This document shows positions 38,015 through 45,508 of a stretch of DNA of 64,000 nucleotides, in pieces. How positions within the stretch are numbered: position 1 is the stretch's first letter; each line of letters starts with the position of its first letter. The notes beneath the pieces were generated by a model. The model made no database searches and was not told the origin of the DNA. It saw only the letters and a list, made by a program, of their open reading frames with translations. The translations under genes and the position numbers were made by a program. The stretch is from Pseudomonas entomophila L48 (lineage in GTDB: Bacteria; Pseudomonadota; Gammaproteobacteria; Pseudomonadales; Pseudomonadaceae): assembly GCF_000026105.1 (NCBI RefSeq), contig NC_008027.1, forward strand, positions 2,124,001-2,188,000, in the 5' to 3' direction.

Positions 38015-38564
38015 CGAGCACCTTGTCGACCAGTGTGCGGCTGGATTGCAGTACCTGCTCCTGGACGTCTTCGCTGGCCAGCATGCGCCCGACCACCAGC
38101 GCACCGACGCACTGGCTGATCAAGGCCCAGGCCAGTCGCGGGTCTTGCAGGGTGCTGCTCCAGGCATCGTGCAGCGCCACCAGCCAATGCTCGGCTTCTT
38201 CACGCACTGGCCGTTCGGCGCGGGCGATCTCCACGCCCAGGGGCGGCAGCGGGCAGCCGCCTTCGGCGTTGTGCAGGTGGGCGAGGCTCAGGTACTGGTC
38301 GAGGCAACGTTTCAGGCGCCCATGATCGGTACCGCGACTGGCCTGTCGTCCCAGCGGGCTGTTTGAAAGTTCGCGGCGGACCACTTCGGTGAACAGGTCA
38401 TCCTTGGATGGGAAGTGGTTGTAGAACGCGCCGCCGGTCAGGCCGATGGCCTTCATCAGCCCGGCCACCCCGGTGCTGGCGAAACCGCCGCGCTTGGCCA
38501 GCGCGCCACTGCTGGCCAGCAGTTTCTCGCGGGTCTGTTGCTTGTGTTCGAGGGAGTAGCGCAT
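38001..38564 (-). CDS. TetR family transcriptional regulator
   Basis: A 187-residue regulator. The helix-turn-helix covers residues ~10-55 (TREKLLASSGALAKRGGFAS, then GLTGGAFYNHFPSKDDLF). The C-terminal part is all-helical, similar to TetR_C domains of stress and electrophile responsive repressors. GAGG lies before the ATG. It is divergent from the SDR-isomerase operon with a 15-bp palindrome between them, so it probably represses both units. Confidence 0.92.
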   Translation of the reverse strand: MRYSLEHKQQTREKLLASSGALAKRGGFASTGVAGLMKAIGLTGGAFYNHFPSKDDLFTEVVRRELSNSPLGRQASRGTDHGRLKRCLDQYLSLAHLHNAEGGCPLPPLGVEIARAERPVREEAEHWLVALHDAWSSTLQDPRLAWALISQCVGALVVGRMLASEDVQEQVLQSSRTLVDKVLDEDC

Positions 38565-38615
38565 CCGGAAACCTCATGGCGCTGGCTTGACGTTCGGCAG
38601 ATCGTAGCATAGCGT

Positions 38616-38630
38616 TCGTTTACTAAACGA
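38616..38630. promoter_or_regulatory. Perfect palindrome TCGTTTACTAAACGA, probable TetR operator
   Basis: Seven-base arms around one central base, lying between the TetR gene and the SDR gene and 23 bp before the SDR ATG. TetR-family operators are often of this form and position. Confidence 0.7.
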
Positions 38631-38652
38631 TCATTCATCAATGGAGAGGTCC

Positions 38653-39384
38653 ATGGCAGAACAACAAAAAGTCGTGCTGGTGATCGGGGCGGGCGATGCC
38701 ACTGGAGGTGAGATCGCCAAGCGCTTTGCCCGCGAGGGCTATATCGCCTGCGTCACCCGGCGCCAGGCCGAGAAGTTGCAATCGCTGGTGGACGAGATTC
38801 GCGCCGCAGGCGGGCAGGCCCATGGTTTCGGTTCCGATGCGCGCAAGGAGGAGGAGGTGGCCGAGCTGGTCGAGACCATCGAGCGCGATATCGGCCCGAT
38901 CGAAGCGTTTGTCTTCAATATCGGCGCCAATGTGCCCTGCAGCATCCTTGAAGAGACACCGCGCAAGTACTTCAAGATCTGGGAAATGGCTTGTTTCGCG
39001 GGCTTTCTGACCGCCCAGGCAGTGGCTCGACGCATGGTGACCCGCGAGCGCGGCACGATTCTTTTCACCGGTGCCACCGCCGGCACCCGTGGCGCCGCCG
39101 GCTTCGCCGCCTTCGCCGGGGCCAAGCACGCCTTGCGCGCCCTGGCCCAGAGCATGGCCCGGGAGCTGGGGCCACGGAATGTCCATGTCGCCCATGTGGT
39201 GGTCGATGGCGCCATCGACACCGCCTTCATCCGTGACACCTTCCCCGAGCGCTATGCCCTCAAGGACCAGGACGGCATCCTCGCCCCGGCGCATATCGCC
39301 GACAGCTACTGGTTCCTGCACACTCAGCCGCGGGACGCCTGGACCTTCGAGCTGGACTTGCGCCCCTGGATGGAACGCTGGTAA
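38653..39384 (+). CDS. Short-chain dehydrogenase/reductase (SDR)
   Basis: A 243-residue SDR-like protein. The cofactor motif is VIGAGDATGGEIAKRF (residues ~10-25), a variant of TGxxxGxG. The usual SYK triad is altered: GATAGTRGAAGFAAFAGAKH carries the Lys but has Phe in the place of the usual Tyr, so the catalytic tetrad looks incomplete. MAEQQKVV was chosen as start because GGAGAGG lies before it. It is the first gene of a two-gene unit with the isomerase and probably under the adjacent TetR. Confidence 0.85.
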   Translation: MAEQQKVVLVIGAGDATGGEIAKRFAREGYIACVTRRQAEKLQSLVDEIRAAGGQAHGFGSDARKEEEVAELVETIERDIGPIEAFVFNIGANVPCSILEETPRKYFKIWEMACFAGFLTAQAVARRMVTRERGTILFTGATAGTRGAAGFAAFAGAKHALRALAQSMARELGPRNVHVAHVVVDGAIDTAFIRDTFPERYALKDQDGILAPAHIADSYWFLHTQPRDAWTFELDLRPWMERW

Positions 39385-39410
39385 CCCCTCACTCACACAA
39401 GGATCGCCGC

Positions 39411-40004
39411 ATGAGCAAGACCGTCGAGTTCTATTTTGACCTGGGCAGCCCGGCCACCTATCTGGGCTGGACCCAGTTGCCCGCTCTCTGCGCCCGCCAG
39501 GATGCGCAACTGGTGTACCGGCCGATGCTGCTGGGTGGGGTGTTCCAGGCTACCGGCAATGCATCGCCGGTGATGGTGCCGGCCAAGGGGCGCTACATGT
39601 TCATTGACCTTCAGCGCTTTGCCGACCGTTATGGCGTGCCGTTCGGGCTGCCACCGGGGTTTCCGGTGAACACGCTGACCCTGATGCGGGGGGTGATCGG
39701 CACCCAGTTGCAGGCGCCTGCGCGGTTCGAGGCGTTGCTCAAGGTGCTGTTCGAAGGGTTGTGGGTGCACAGGCGCAACCTGTCGGACCCGGCCGTGCTG
39801 GCTGACACTTTGGCACAGGCGGGGTTCGATGCAGAGGCGTTCGTGGCACTGGCTGGACAGCCTGAGGTCAAGGAGGCGCTCAAGCAAGCGACAGAGAAGG
39901 CTGTGGGCCGGGGCGTATTCGGGGCGCCAACTTGCTTTGTCGGTGAGCAGATGTTCTTTGGCCAGGACCGGCTGGATTTTGTCGAGGAGGCGTTGATCGG
40001 GTAG
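39411..40004 (+). CDS. 2-Hydroxychromene-2-carboxylate isomerase family protein (DsbA-like, kappa-GST fold)
   Basis: A 197-residue thioredoxin-fold protein. The N-terminal VEFYFDLGSPATYLGW (residues ~5-20) carries the conserved Ser used by the HCCA isomerase/kappa GST family in place of the CxxC of DsbA. GVFGAPTCFVGEQMFFGQDR (~167-186) is the cis-Pro loop. AAGGAT lies before the ATG. Substrate is probably a glutathione conjugate or aromatic intermediate. The stop codon TAG is the first part of a REP element's GTAGGAG. Confidence 0.88.
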   Translation: MSKTVEFYFDLGSPATYLGWTQLPALCARQDAQLVYRPMLLGGVFQATGNASPVMVPAKGRYMFIDLQRFADRYGVPFGLPPGFPVNTLTLMRGVIGTQLQAPARFEALLKVLFEGLWVHRRNLSDPAVLADTLAQAGFDAEAFVALAGQPEVKEALKQATEKAVGRGVFGAPTCFVGEQMFFGQDRLDFVEEALIG

Positions 40005-40085
40005 GAGTGGCTTTAGCCGCGATGCAGGCAACACGGTGCCTGGCACCCGCTTCGCGGGTGATCGCGGCTGAAGCCGCTCCTACAG
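40001..40085. repeat. REP pair between convergent genes, supplying both stop codons
   Basis: GTAGGAGTGGCTTTAGCCGC and inverted GCGGCTGAAGCCGCTCCTAC with a ~35-bp spacer. The TAG in the left unit ends the isomerase gene, and the TAG of the right unit (read on the minus strand) ends the 101-codon gene. The left unit differs from consensus by two compensating changes. Confidence 0.92.
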
Positions 40086-40385
40086 AGGAATGGGTATGGG
40101 CTTCAGTAATTGCTCGATCCGGTCGCGCTCCCAGATGCTCAGGTGGTCGACCGGGTTGGTGCCATAGCGGTGCCACTGCTCAAGATCAGCCTGGCGGCCG
40201 TCGGGGCTCTGGCACCCGGTGCAGCAGGCCAGGCCTTCGCCGTCCAGCAGCAGGCTCAGCGACCAGCCGTCGACATGCACTTCGATCTGCCCGTCGGGCA
40301 GGCGGGCAACAATGTCCAGCGCCAGGATGCCAAGGGCGGCATCACGCAGGCATTGCCAGGCTTCCCGGCTGCTGACGCAGGGCAC
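40080..40385 (-). CDS. Hypothetical protein, ~101 residues
   Basis: A probable small soluble protein with the core SREAWQCLRDAALGILALDI, then DGQIEVHVDGWSLSLLLDGE and ADLEQWHRYGTNPVDHLSIW. This layout is familiar from short conserved Pseudomonas proteins of unknown function. GTG 40385 is the likely start; the open frame further upstream is a shadow of the XRE gene. No good ribosome site is seen, which lowers confidence, and it may be coupled to the XRE gene whose stop is 8 bp away. The end is set by a REP element. Confidence 0.6.
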   Translation of the reverse strand: MPCVSSREAWQCLRDAALGILALDIVARLPDGQIEVHVDGWSLSLLLDGEGLACCTGCQSPDGRQADLEQWHRYGTNPVDHLSIWERDRIEQLLKPIPIPL

Positions 40386-40392
40386 GGCGCGG

Positions 40393-40938
40393 TCAGAAGT
40401 TCGCCGGGGTGTTGGCGCTGATGATTTCCGCTTCGTCCGGGCCGATGTTCTTGAAGCTGTGCGGCAGCGTGGTGGGGATGTAGTAGCCGTCGCCTGCGTT
40501 GAGCACGCTGACCTGGCCATCGACCCACAGCTCCATGGTGCCCCGGGTGACCAGGCCGCATTCCTCGCCTTCCGAATGCACGATCGGCTCGCCGGAGTCG
40601 GCGCCGGGGGCATACAGTTCGCGCAGCATGCGCATCTGCCGGCCTTCGACACTGGCGCCAACCAACAGCATGCGCAGGCCGTTGCGGCCCAGGTCGGGCT
40701 GCTCGCCGCCACGGAACACGAAGCGCTCCTCGCGCACCGGTTCGTCGAAGCTGAAGAACTCTGCCAGGGACATGGGGATGCCCTCGAGCAGTTTTTTCAG
40801 GGAACTGACCGAAGGGCTGACGCGGTTCTGCTCGATCTGCGAGATCGTCGAGTTGGTCAGGCCGCTGCGGCGGGCCAGCTCCCGTTGGGAGAGGTTGTTG
40901 CGTTCACGCACCAGCTTGAGTCGTGTCCCCGTGTCCAT
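40393..40938 (-). CDS. XRE family regulator with C-terminal cupin domain
   Basis: A 181-residue regulator. The helix-turn-helix is residues ~6-61 (TRLKLVRERNNLSQRELARR, SGLTNSTISQIEQNRVSPSV). The cupin is ~105-178 (IVHSEGEECGLVTRGTMELW, GDGYYIPTTLPHSFKNIG). Proteins of this build, such as PuuR, sense small metabolites. An imperfect inverted repeat TAATG-N7-CATTA (40968-40984) lies just upstream and could be its own operator. Confidence 0.9.
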   Translation of the reverse strand: MDTGTRLKLVRERNNLSQRELARRSGLTNSTISQIEQNRVSPSVSSLKKLLEGIPMSLAEFFSFDEPVREERFVFRGGEQPDLGRNGLRMLLVGASVEGRQMRMLRELYAPGADSGEPIVHSEGEECGLVTRGTMELWVDGQVSVLNAGDGYYIPTTLPHSFKNIGPDEAEIISANTPANF

Positions 40939-41017
40939 AGCCGCCTTGTTTGCAGAGGTGTCAAAAATAATGGGCGACGCATTAAAACACACTCTGCGGG
41001 CTTGCGCGCTGTGCGTG

Positions 41018-42223
41018 TCAGTGGCGCTGGTCGGCAGGCACCGGCCACAGGCCGACCACCAGCAGCAGCAGGCCGACGGCCAGGAACGGCAACCGCGCAT
41101 CGAGGGCGTAGACCAGGGTTCCGGCCAAGGGCCCAATTACCGCGCCCATGCCCTGGGCGGCACCAATGGAGCCGGCGGTGGCGCCTTGTTCGCCGGCCTG
41201 CATGGCGTTGGCCGCGAGGGCGGAGAACGCCGGGAAGACGAAACCCATGCCGAATGCGGCGACGAAGAATGCGCTCCACAGCCAGGGGGCATGGGTGGCC
41301 AGCGCCGCGGCGGCAAAGCCCAGCCCGGAAATGCTGGCGCCGATGCGGATCATCTTCGCCGGCGGCCATTCGAGCCGACGCAGGAACACCTGGGCCAGCA
41401 TCAGGGCCACACCTACGCAGGTCAGCGCGATACCCGCGGCCTGGGCGGCATCTGCGGCCGCCAATTGCAGGCGATCGAGGGCGAAGAAACCGACGGCGAT
41501 CTGCGACACGGTAATGCTGAGCATGGCGCTGAAGGCGACCAGCAGCGGGCGGCGCAAACGTGGATCGGACAGCCGTACCGGGCTGGGCGCGTGGACTTGG
41601 GTCAGTGGTTGGGGCTTGAGCTTGAACAGCAGCACCACGAATGCCGTGGCGGGCAACAGCGACATCGCATAGAACGGCAGGCTCAGGCTGTAGCGTGACA
41701 GCAGCGCGGCCAGCGCCGGGCCCACCACCAGGCCGACGGCGTTGGCCGCGCCCAGCGACGCCATCGCCCGTGCCCGGCGCTGGGGTTCGACATGGTCGGC
41801 GATCAGTGCGTTACCGCCGACCGGCAACGCGGCATAGAAGGCGCCGATCATGCCGCGGGCCAGCATCAGGCCGAAGAATGCCAGGGTCGCGCCCGGCAAC
41901 CAGCGCAGCGCGCCGTCGATGAACAGGCACAGCACCCAGTAGGCCAGGGTGAAACCTCCGCTGCCCAGCAGCAGCACCCGGCGCCGGCCATAGCGGTCGG
42001 CCAGGCGACCCCAGGGGCGTGCCAGCATCACCCAGACCACCCCGGCCACGGTCACCGCGGCGCCGGCTTGCCAGGTGGCCATGCCCAGCAGGCGGGCGAT
42101 GGGGCCGATCAGGGCGACGAAGGCCATCATCGACATGGTGCAGGCCATGTTGACCAGCATCAGCGGACGCAGGTCGAGGGTGCTGGCGGGGGTGAGTGAA
42201 GCAGGGTCCTTTGCGACGTTCAT
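41018..42223 (-). CDS. MFS transporter (drug/siderophore exporter type)
   Basis: A 401-residue membrane protein with about 12 helices. The loop 2-3 MFS motif is seen in RPWGRLADRYGRRRVL (~68-83), and VGPALAALLSRYS near 156 is the drug:H+ antiporter motif C region. The N-terminal MNVAKDPASLTPAS is cytoplasmic. An AT-rich Fur-box-like stretch lies 40-60 bp before the ATG, which hints at a siderophore or iron link. The substrate is not known. Confidence 0.88.
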   Translation of the reverse strand: MNVAKDPASLTPASTLDLRPLMLVNMACTMSMMAFVALIGPIARLLGMATWQAGAAVTVAGVVWVMLARPWGRLADRYGRRRVLLLGSGGFTLAYWVLCLFIDGALRWLPGATLAFFGLMLARGMIGAFYAALPVGGNALIADHVEPQRRARAMASLGAANAVGLVVGPALAALLSRYSLSLPFYAMSLLPATAFVVLLFKLKPQPLTQVHAPSPVRLSDPRLRRPLLVAFSAMLSITVSQIAVGFFALDRLQLAAADAAQAAGIALTCVGVALMLAQVFLRRLEWPPAKMIRIGASISGLGFAAAALATHAPWLWSAFFVAAFGMGFVFPAFSALAANAMQAGEQGATAGSIGAAQGMGAVIGPLAGTLVYALDARLPFLAVGLLLLVVGLWPVPADQRH

Positions 42224-42266
42224 TGGGCAGTCCAGGGGGCAGTTCGGCAAAAAAGGATGCCGATGG

Positions 42267-42286
42267 TAGTAATAATTATTTACATG
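42267..42286. promoter_or_regulatory. AT-rich Fur-box-like element upstream of the MFS gene
   Basis: GTAGTAATAATTATTTACAT contains the perfect palindrome AATAATTATT and resembles degenerate Fur boxes made of NATWAT repeats. The match is loose, so it is only a candidate. Confidence 0.3.
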
Positions 42287-42312
42287 TGTCGACATCGAGG
42301 ATTTGCCGGCGC

Positions 42313-42846
42313 TCATTCGCTCCGACGCAACGGGCCAGGCCACATGCTACGCAACACGCCGTCGCGGCGCACCAGCGCGTGCATCAGCGCCGCGCCCAGG
42401 TGCAGCATTATCGTGGCGAACAACAGGTAGCCGGCCCAGCCGTGGGCTTCTCTGAGCACGGCATACAGGCGCAGGTCGTGGGGCGCGATGGCGGGTAGCT
42501 GCAAGGGGCGAGGATAGCCGCCGGCCGACAGCATTGCCCAGCCCAGCAGCGGCATGGCCAGCATCAAGGCGTAAAGCGCCAGGTGCGAAGCCCCGGCGGC
42601 CAGGCGCTGCGCACTGGGCAGCTCGCGGGGCAGCGGTGGGTGGGGCAGGGCCAGGCGCAGGGCGATACGCAGCACCACCAATGCCAGCAGGGCCAGGCCG
42701 GTAGCCTTGTGCAGCTCGACCAACAACGGATGCCGGGGCGACAGGTCGCCGACCATGGCCACGCCAATGAACAACATGGCCAGGATCAGCGCGGCCATCA
42801 GCCAGTGCAGCAGCCGGGCCAGGGGATGGAAGGCAACAGGGTTCAT
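42313..42846 (-). CDS. Cytochrome b561
   Basis: A 177-residue inner-membrane di-haem protein with four helices. Haem-ligand histidines are visible in the family positions: FHPLARLLHWLMAALI (~6-21), LLVELHKATGLALLALVV (~40-57), and two later in REAHGWAGYLLFATIMLHLG (~133-152). It takes electrons between quinone and a periplasmic partner. It follows the catalase-like gene with a 4-bp overlap, so it may deliver electrons to that haem protein. Confidence 0.92.
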   Translation of the reverse strand: MNPVAFHPLARLLHWLMAALILAMLFIGVAMVGDLSPRHPLLVELHKATGLALLALVVLRIALRLALPHPPLPRELPSAQRLAAGASHLALYALMLAMPLLGWAMLSAGGYPRPLQLPAIAPHDLRLYAVLREAHGWAGYLLFATIMLHLGAALMHALVRRDGVLRSMWPGPLRRSE

Positions 42847-43889
42847 GGGTGGGCTCCTTCGTTCAGCGCTTCGTGGCTACGGCGGTTGAATGACACCGAA
42901 TAGGCGGCCGAGCGAGCGGCAAGGATCGGGTCGTCGGAGGGTTCGATCCCTCGGGGCAGGATCAGCGGGTCGAAGTTGAGGTCACGGCAGGCGCCTTGTT
43001 CCGGGCCATCGACCTGCTCCAGGACCAAGGTGCCGGCATCGATGGCGCGACGCTCGGCAGGCCATGGCCGGGCCGGGTCGTCCACCGGGTCGCCGGGCTC
43101 GGCGAGGGTCAGGCGCAGGGTCCAGCGCAATGGCCCCTGGGCCAGGCGTTGTTGCAGGTCGTGCTGCAGGAACTGCTTGTCGTCGACCTGGGCGGGCAGG
43201 GCGGCGAACGGCGTCTCGGGTTGCAGCGACCAGCGCACCGGATGGGGCTGGCCTTTGGCGTCGATCAGGCGAAACGCATTGATGCTGTTGTAGGCGGTGC
43301 TGGCGAAACTGTCGCTCGCCCGGTAGCCGGCCGCCCACTGGCGGAACGCCGCGCTTTCCGGGTGGGCGGCGAAGAACGCTTGCAGCCTGGCGGGGTCGGG
43401 TTTGCCGGTGGCCGGGTCCGGTGTGGCGGCCAGTACCTGTTCGTAAAAGCCTTCGGGCGTGCTCACCGCCAGCACCGTCGGGTTGTTCATGCCGGTGCGC
43501 CAGACCTGTCCGTCATCGCTGCTCAACTGGATCGCCAGGCTGCGTACCGGCACGGCAGTGTCGGGCGCGAACGGGTTGGCGCCACCAATGGCGAAGCGCC
43601 CGATCACCGGGACCCTCTGCTGGCTGAAGACCCTCGCGGTGGACAGCTGCGCGGCCTGGCCGCTGCCTTGGAAATAGCCACTGACGCACAGGCCCTTGGC
43701 GTGGTTCTTCCGATAGCCTGGATGGTGGCCGGCCTGGGCCTCGAAGGTGTCGATGATGCGCTGGGGGGTAAGCCTTGGCGCGCCGATCCAGCCGGCCGCA
43801 TAGGCGAAGCCCGCACCGAGCGCTGCCAGGGTGGCGCCGATGGCGGCCAGGCGCAGGGCCTTAGCGGGGCCGTTGACGGGAGTCTGCAT
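42843..43889 (-). CDS. Catalase-family peroxidase (SrpA type), exported
   Basis: A 348-residue small catalase-related protein. An N-terminal hydrophobic segment (LAAIGATLAALGAGFAYAAG, residues ~11-30) sends it to the periplasm or anchors it. The catalase-like core has CVSGYFQG (~67-74), VRSLAIQLSSDDGQVWRTGM (~113-132), NSINAFRLIDAKGQ (~205-218) and the late SFNRRSHEAL. The start MQTPVNGP fits the promoter, which would give a ~25-nt leader. It shares its promoter type with the nearby ECF sigma gene and overlaps cytochrome b561, suggesting a periplasmic peroxide-defence pair. Confidence 0.9.
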   Translation of the reverse strand: MQTPVNGPAKALRLAAIGATLAALGAGFAYAAGWIGAPRLTPQRIIDTFEAQAGHHPGYRKNHAKGLCVSGYFQGSGQAAQLSTARVFSQQRVPVIGRFAIGGANPFAPDTAVPVRSLAIQLSSDDGQVWRTGMNNPTVLAVSTPEGFYEQVLAATPDPATGKPDPARLQAFFAAHPESAAFRQWAAGYRASDSFASTAYNSINAFRLIDAKGQPHPVRWSLQPETPFAALPAQVDDKQFLQHDLQQRLAQGPLRWTLRLTLAEPGDPVDDPARPWPAERRAIDAGTLVLEQVDGPEQGACRDLNFDPLILPRGIEPSDDPILAARSAAYSVSFNRRSHEALNEGAHP

Positions 43890-43921
43890 GTTGGAGGGTC
43901 CGCTGCTGGGGAATGAAACGG

Positions 43922-43949
43922 TACGACGGGGGAGAGGAAGATTTATTCC
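43922..43949 (-). promoter_or_regulatory. ECF-type promoter of the catalase-cytochrome b561 operon
   Basis: Read on the minus strand: GGAATAAAT (43949-43941), 13 nt, then GTCGTA (43927-43922). The sequence and the 13-nt spacing match the promoter in front of the ECF sigma gene at 44174. This links the operon to that sigma factor. Confidence 0.65.
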
Positions 43950-44008
43950 TGTGTGGGAATCCGCCCATTCGAGATGTTCGACGGTGATTTTGCTGTGGCG
44001 GCGGAATC

Positions 44009-44120
44009 GAGCGCCGCTCGCGCGGCGCATCGCGGATTAATCCGCTCCTACAGACACCCCCGCCTGGCAACCGCTGTAGGAGCGGATTCATCCGCGATGC
44101 GCCGTGTCAACGGCGCGCAA
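44009..44120. repeat. REP pair, GCGGATTCATCCGCGATGCGCCG type
   Basis: Inverted units with GTAGGAGCGGATTCATCCGC between the two divergent ECF-dependent promoters. It is the same subtype as at 9882. It fills most of the 351-bp gap between the catalase and sigma genes; the rest holds the two promoters. Confidence 0.9.
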
Positions 44121-44173
44121 TTTCGAGAGCACTGCAAGGCAATCGCCATGCTGGGACTTTCAAAGGGGCACAG

Positions 44174-44200
44174 GGAATAGATTTCGTCTTGCGCCGTCTG
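44174..44200 (+). promoter_or_regulatory. ECF-type promoter of the sigma/anti-sigma operon
   Basis: GGAATAGAT (44174-44182), 13 nt, then GTCTG (44196-44200), about 40 bp before the sigma start. It matches the catalase promoter base for base at the key positions, which indicates autoregulation. Confidence 0.65.
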
Positions 44201-44240
44201 CCTCTTACACTGACTGCCCAGCGGGGCCCGGAACCTGACC

Positions 44241-44759
44241 ATGCACGAACTGGACGATCAACAGTGGCGCGAGCTGCTGCAACGCCTGCGCCGCTTCGCC
44301 CTGTGGCTGACCCGCGAGCCCGGCAGCGCCGATGACCTGGTCCAGGCCACCGTTGAGCGCGCCTTGAGCCGGGGCAGTCAACAGCGCGGAGTGGACAGCC
44401 TGCGGCCCTGGCTGTTCACCATCCTCTATCGGTTGTTTCTCGACGGTAAGCGTCGCGAGCGCCTGCATGCCCGCTGGCTGGCCTGGTTCGGCCGTGGCCA
44501 GGCGGACGAACCGCTGGGGGCGAACACCGAAAGCATCGTGCTGGCCCAGGCCGACCTGCAGGCCTTCGCCAAACTCTCGGCCGAGCAGCGTGCATTGCTA
44601 CTGCTGGTCAGCGTCGAAGGCCTGAGTTACAAGGAGGCCGCCGAAGCGCTCGGCATTCCCATTGGCACGGTGATGTCGCGCCTGTCGCGGGCGCGGGCCG
44701 CCCTGCGTGAACTGACCGAAGGCAAGCCCACGCCCCCGGCCTTGCGGAGACTCAAATGA
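44241..44759 (+). CDS. ECF-type RNA polymerase sigma factor
   Basis: A 172-residue sigma-70 family protein. Region 2 is residues ~10-75 (RRFALWLTREPGSADDLVQA, RPWLFTILYRLFLDGKRRER). Region 4 is ~108-160 (LSAEQRALLLLVSVEGLSYK, EAAEALGIPIGTVMSRLSRA). The stop overlaps the anti-sigma ATG. It is expected to direct transcription from the GGAATA/GTC promoters at 44174 and 43949. Confidence 0.94.
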   Translation: MHELDDQQWRELLQRLRRFALWLTREPGSADDLVQATVERALSRGSQQRGVDSLRPWLFTILYRLFLDGKRRERLHARWLAWFGRGQADEPLGANTESIVLAQADLQAFAKLSAEQRALLLLVSVEGLSYKEAAEALGIPIGTVMSRLSRARAALRELTEGKPTPPALRRLK

Positions 44760-45508
44760 CCCATCTGATCCCCACCGAGCACGAGCTGCACGCCTATGTC
44801 GACGAGCGCCTGGACCCGCAACGCCGGGCCGAAGTACAGGCCTGGCTGGCGGCCAACCCCCAGGAGGCGGTACGCATTGAAGCTTGGCGCGAGGATGCCC
44901 GGCGCCTGCGTGCGGCGCTGGCCGGTTTTGGCGAACGCCCCAGCGATCCGGCCCTCGACCTGGGCCCGTTGCGCCAACGCCTGCGTCAGCGACGGCTGCG
45001 GCGGCTGGCCTCGGCGGCGGTCCTGCTGATCGCCGTCGGCCTGGGCGGGCTGGGCGGTTGGCAGGCGCGGGAGGTGACGCTGATGGCGGGTAGCCTGCCG
45101 ATGGCCGACGCGGTCCAGGCCCACCGGATGTTCGTCGACGCCACCGCGCTGGATATCCAGGCCAGTGACCCGGTTCAATTGCAAGCTTGGCTGGGCCGCC
45201 ATTTCAACCGTGTCGGCCAACTGCCGGACCTGGCCGGGTATGGCTTCCAGCCGGTCGGCGCGCGTCTGCTCAGCAACGAAGCGGGGCCGGCGGCCTTGCT
45301 GGTGTTCCAGGACCGCACCGGGCAGCGCATCAGCCTGTTCCTGCGCTCGCCGGGCGAGCACTTCGAGCGCATGCCCAGCGGCCAGCGCACCGAGGGGCAG
45401 CTCCAGGCGCGCTACTGGTCCCATGGCGACTACAACTTTGCCTTGGTCAGCGCCGCCGACGATGCCCGTAGCGAGCCGGTGCGCCAGGCGCTGGGCGTCA
45501 GCCTGTAA
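44756..45508 (+). CDS. Anti-sigma factor (membrane-anchored)
   Basis: A 250-residue protein. The N-terminal cytoplasmic domain starts like anti-sigma domains (IPTEHELHAYVDERLDPQRR) but has no Cys-Cys zinc site. One transmembrane helix is near residues 81-100 (RLASAAVLLIAVGLGGLGGW), and the ~150-residue remainder is periplasmic (VQLQAWLGRHFNRVGQLPDL, LLVFQDRTGQRISLFLRSPG). It overlaps the sigma gene by 4 bp and should hold the sigma factor inactive until an envelope or oxidative signal arrives. Confidence 0.88.
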   Translation: MTHLIPTEHELHAYVDERLDPQRRAEVQAWLAANPQEAVRIEAWREDARRLRAALAGFGERPSDPALDLGPLRQRLRQRRLRRLASAAVLLIAVGLGGLGGWQAREVTLMAGSLPMADAVQAHRMFVDATALDIQASDPVQLQAWLGRHFNRVGQLPDLAGYGFQPVGARLLSNEAGPAALLVFQDRTGQRISLFLRSPGEHFERMPSGQRTEGQLQARYWSHGDYNFALVSAADDARSEPVRQALGVSL

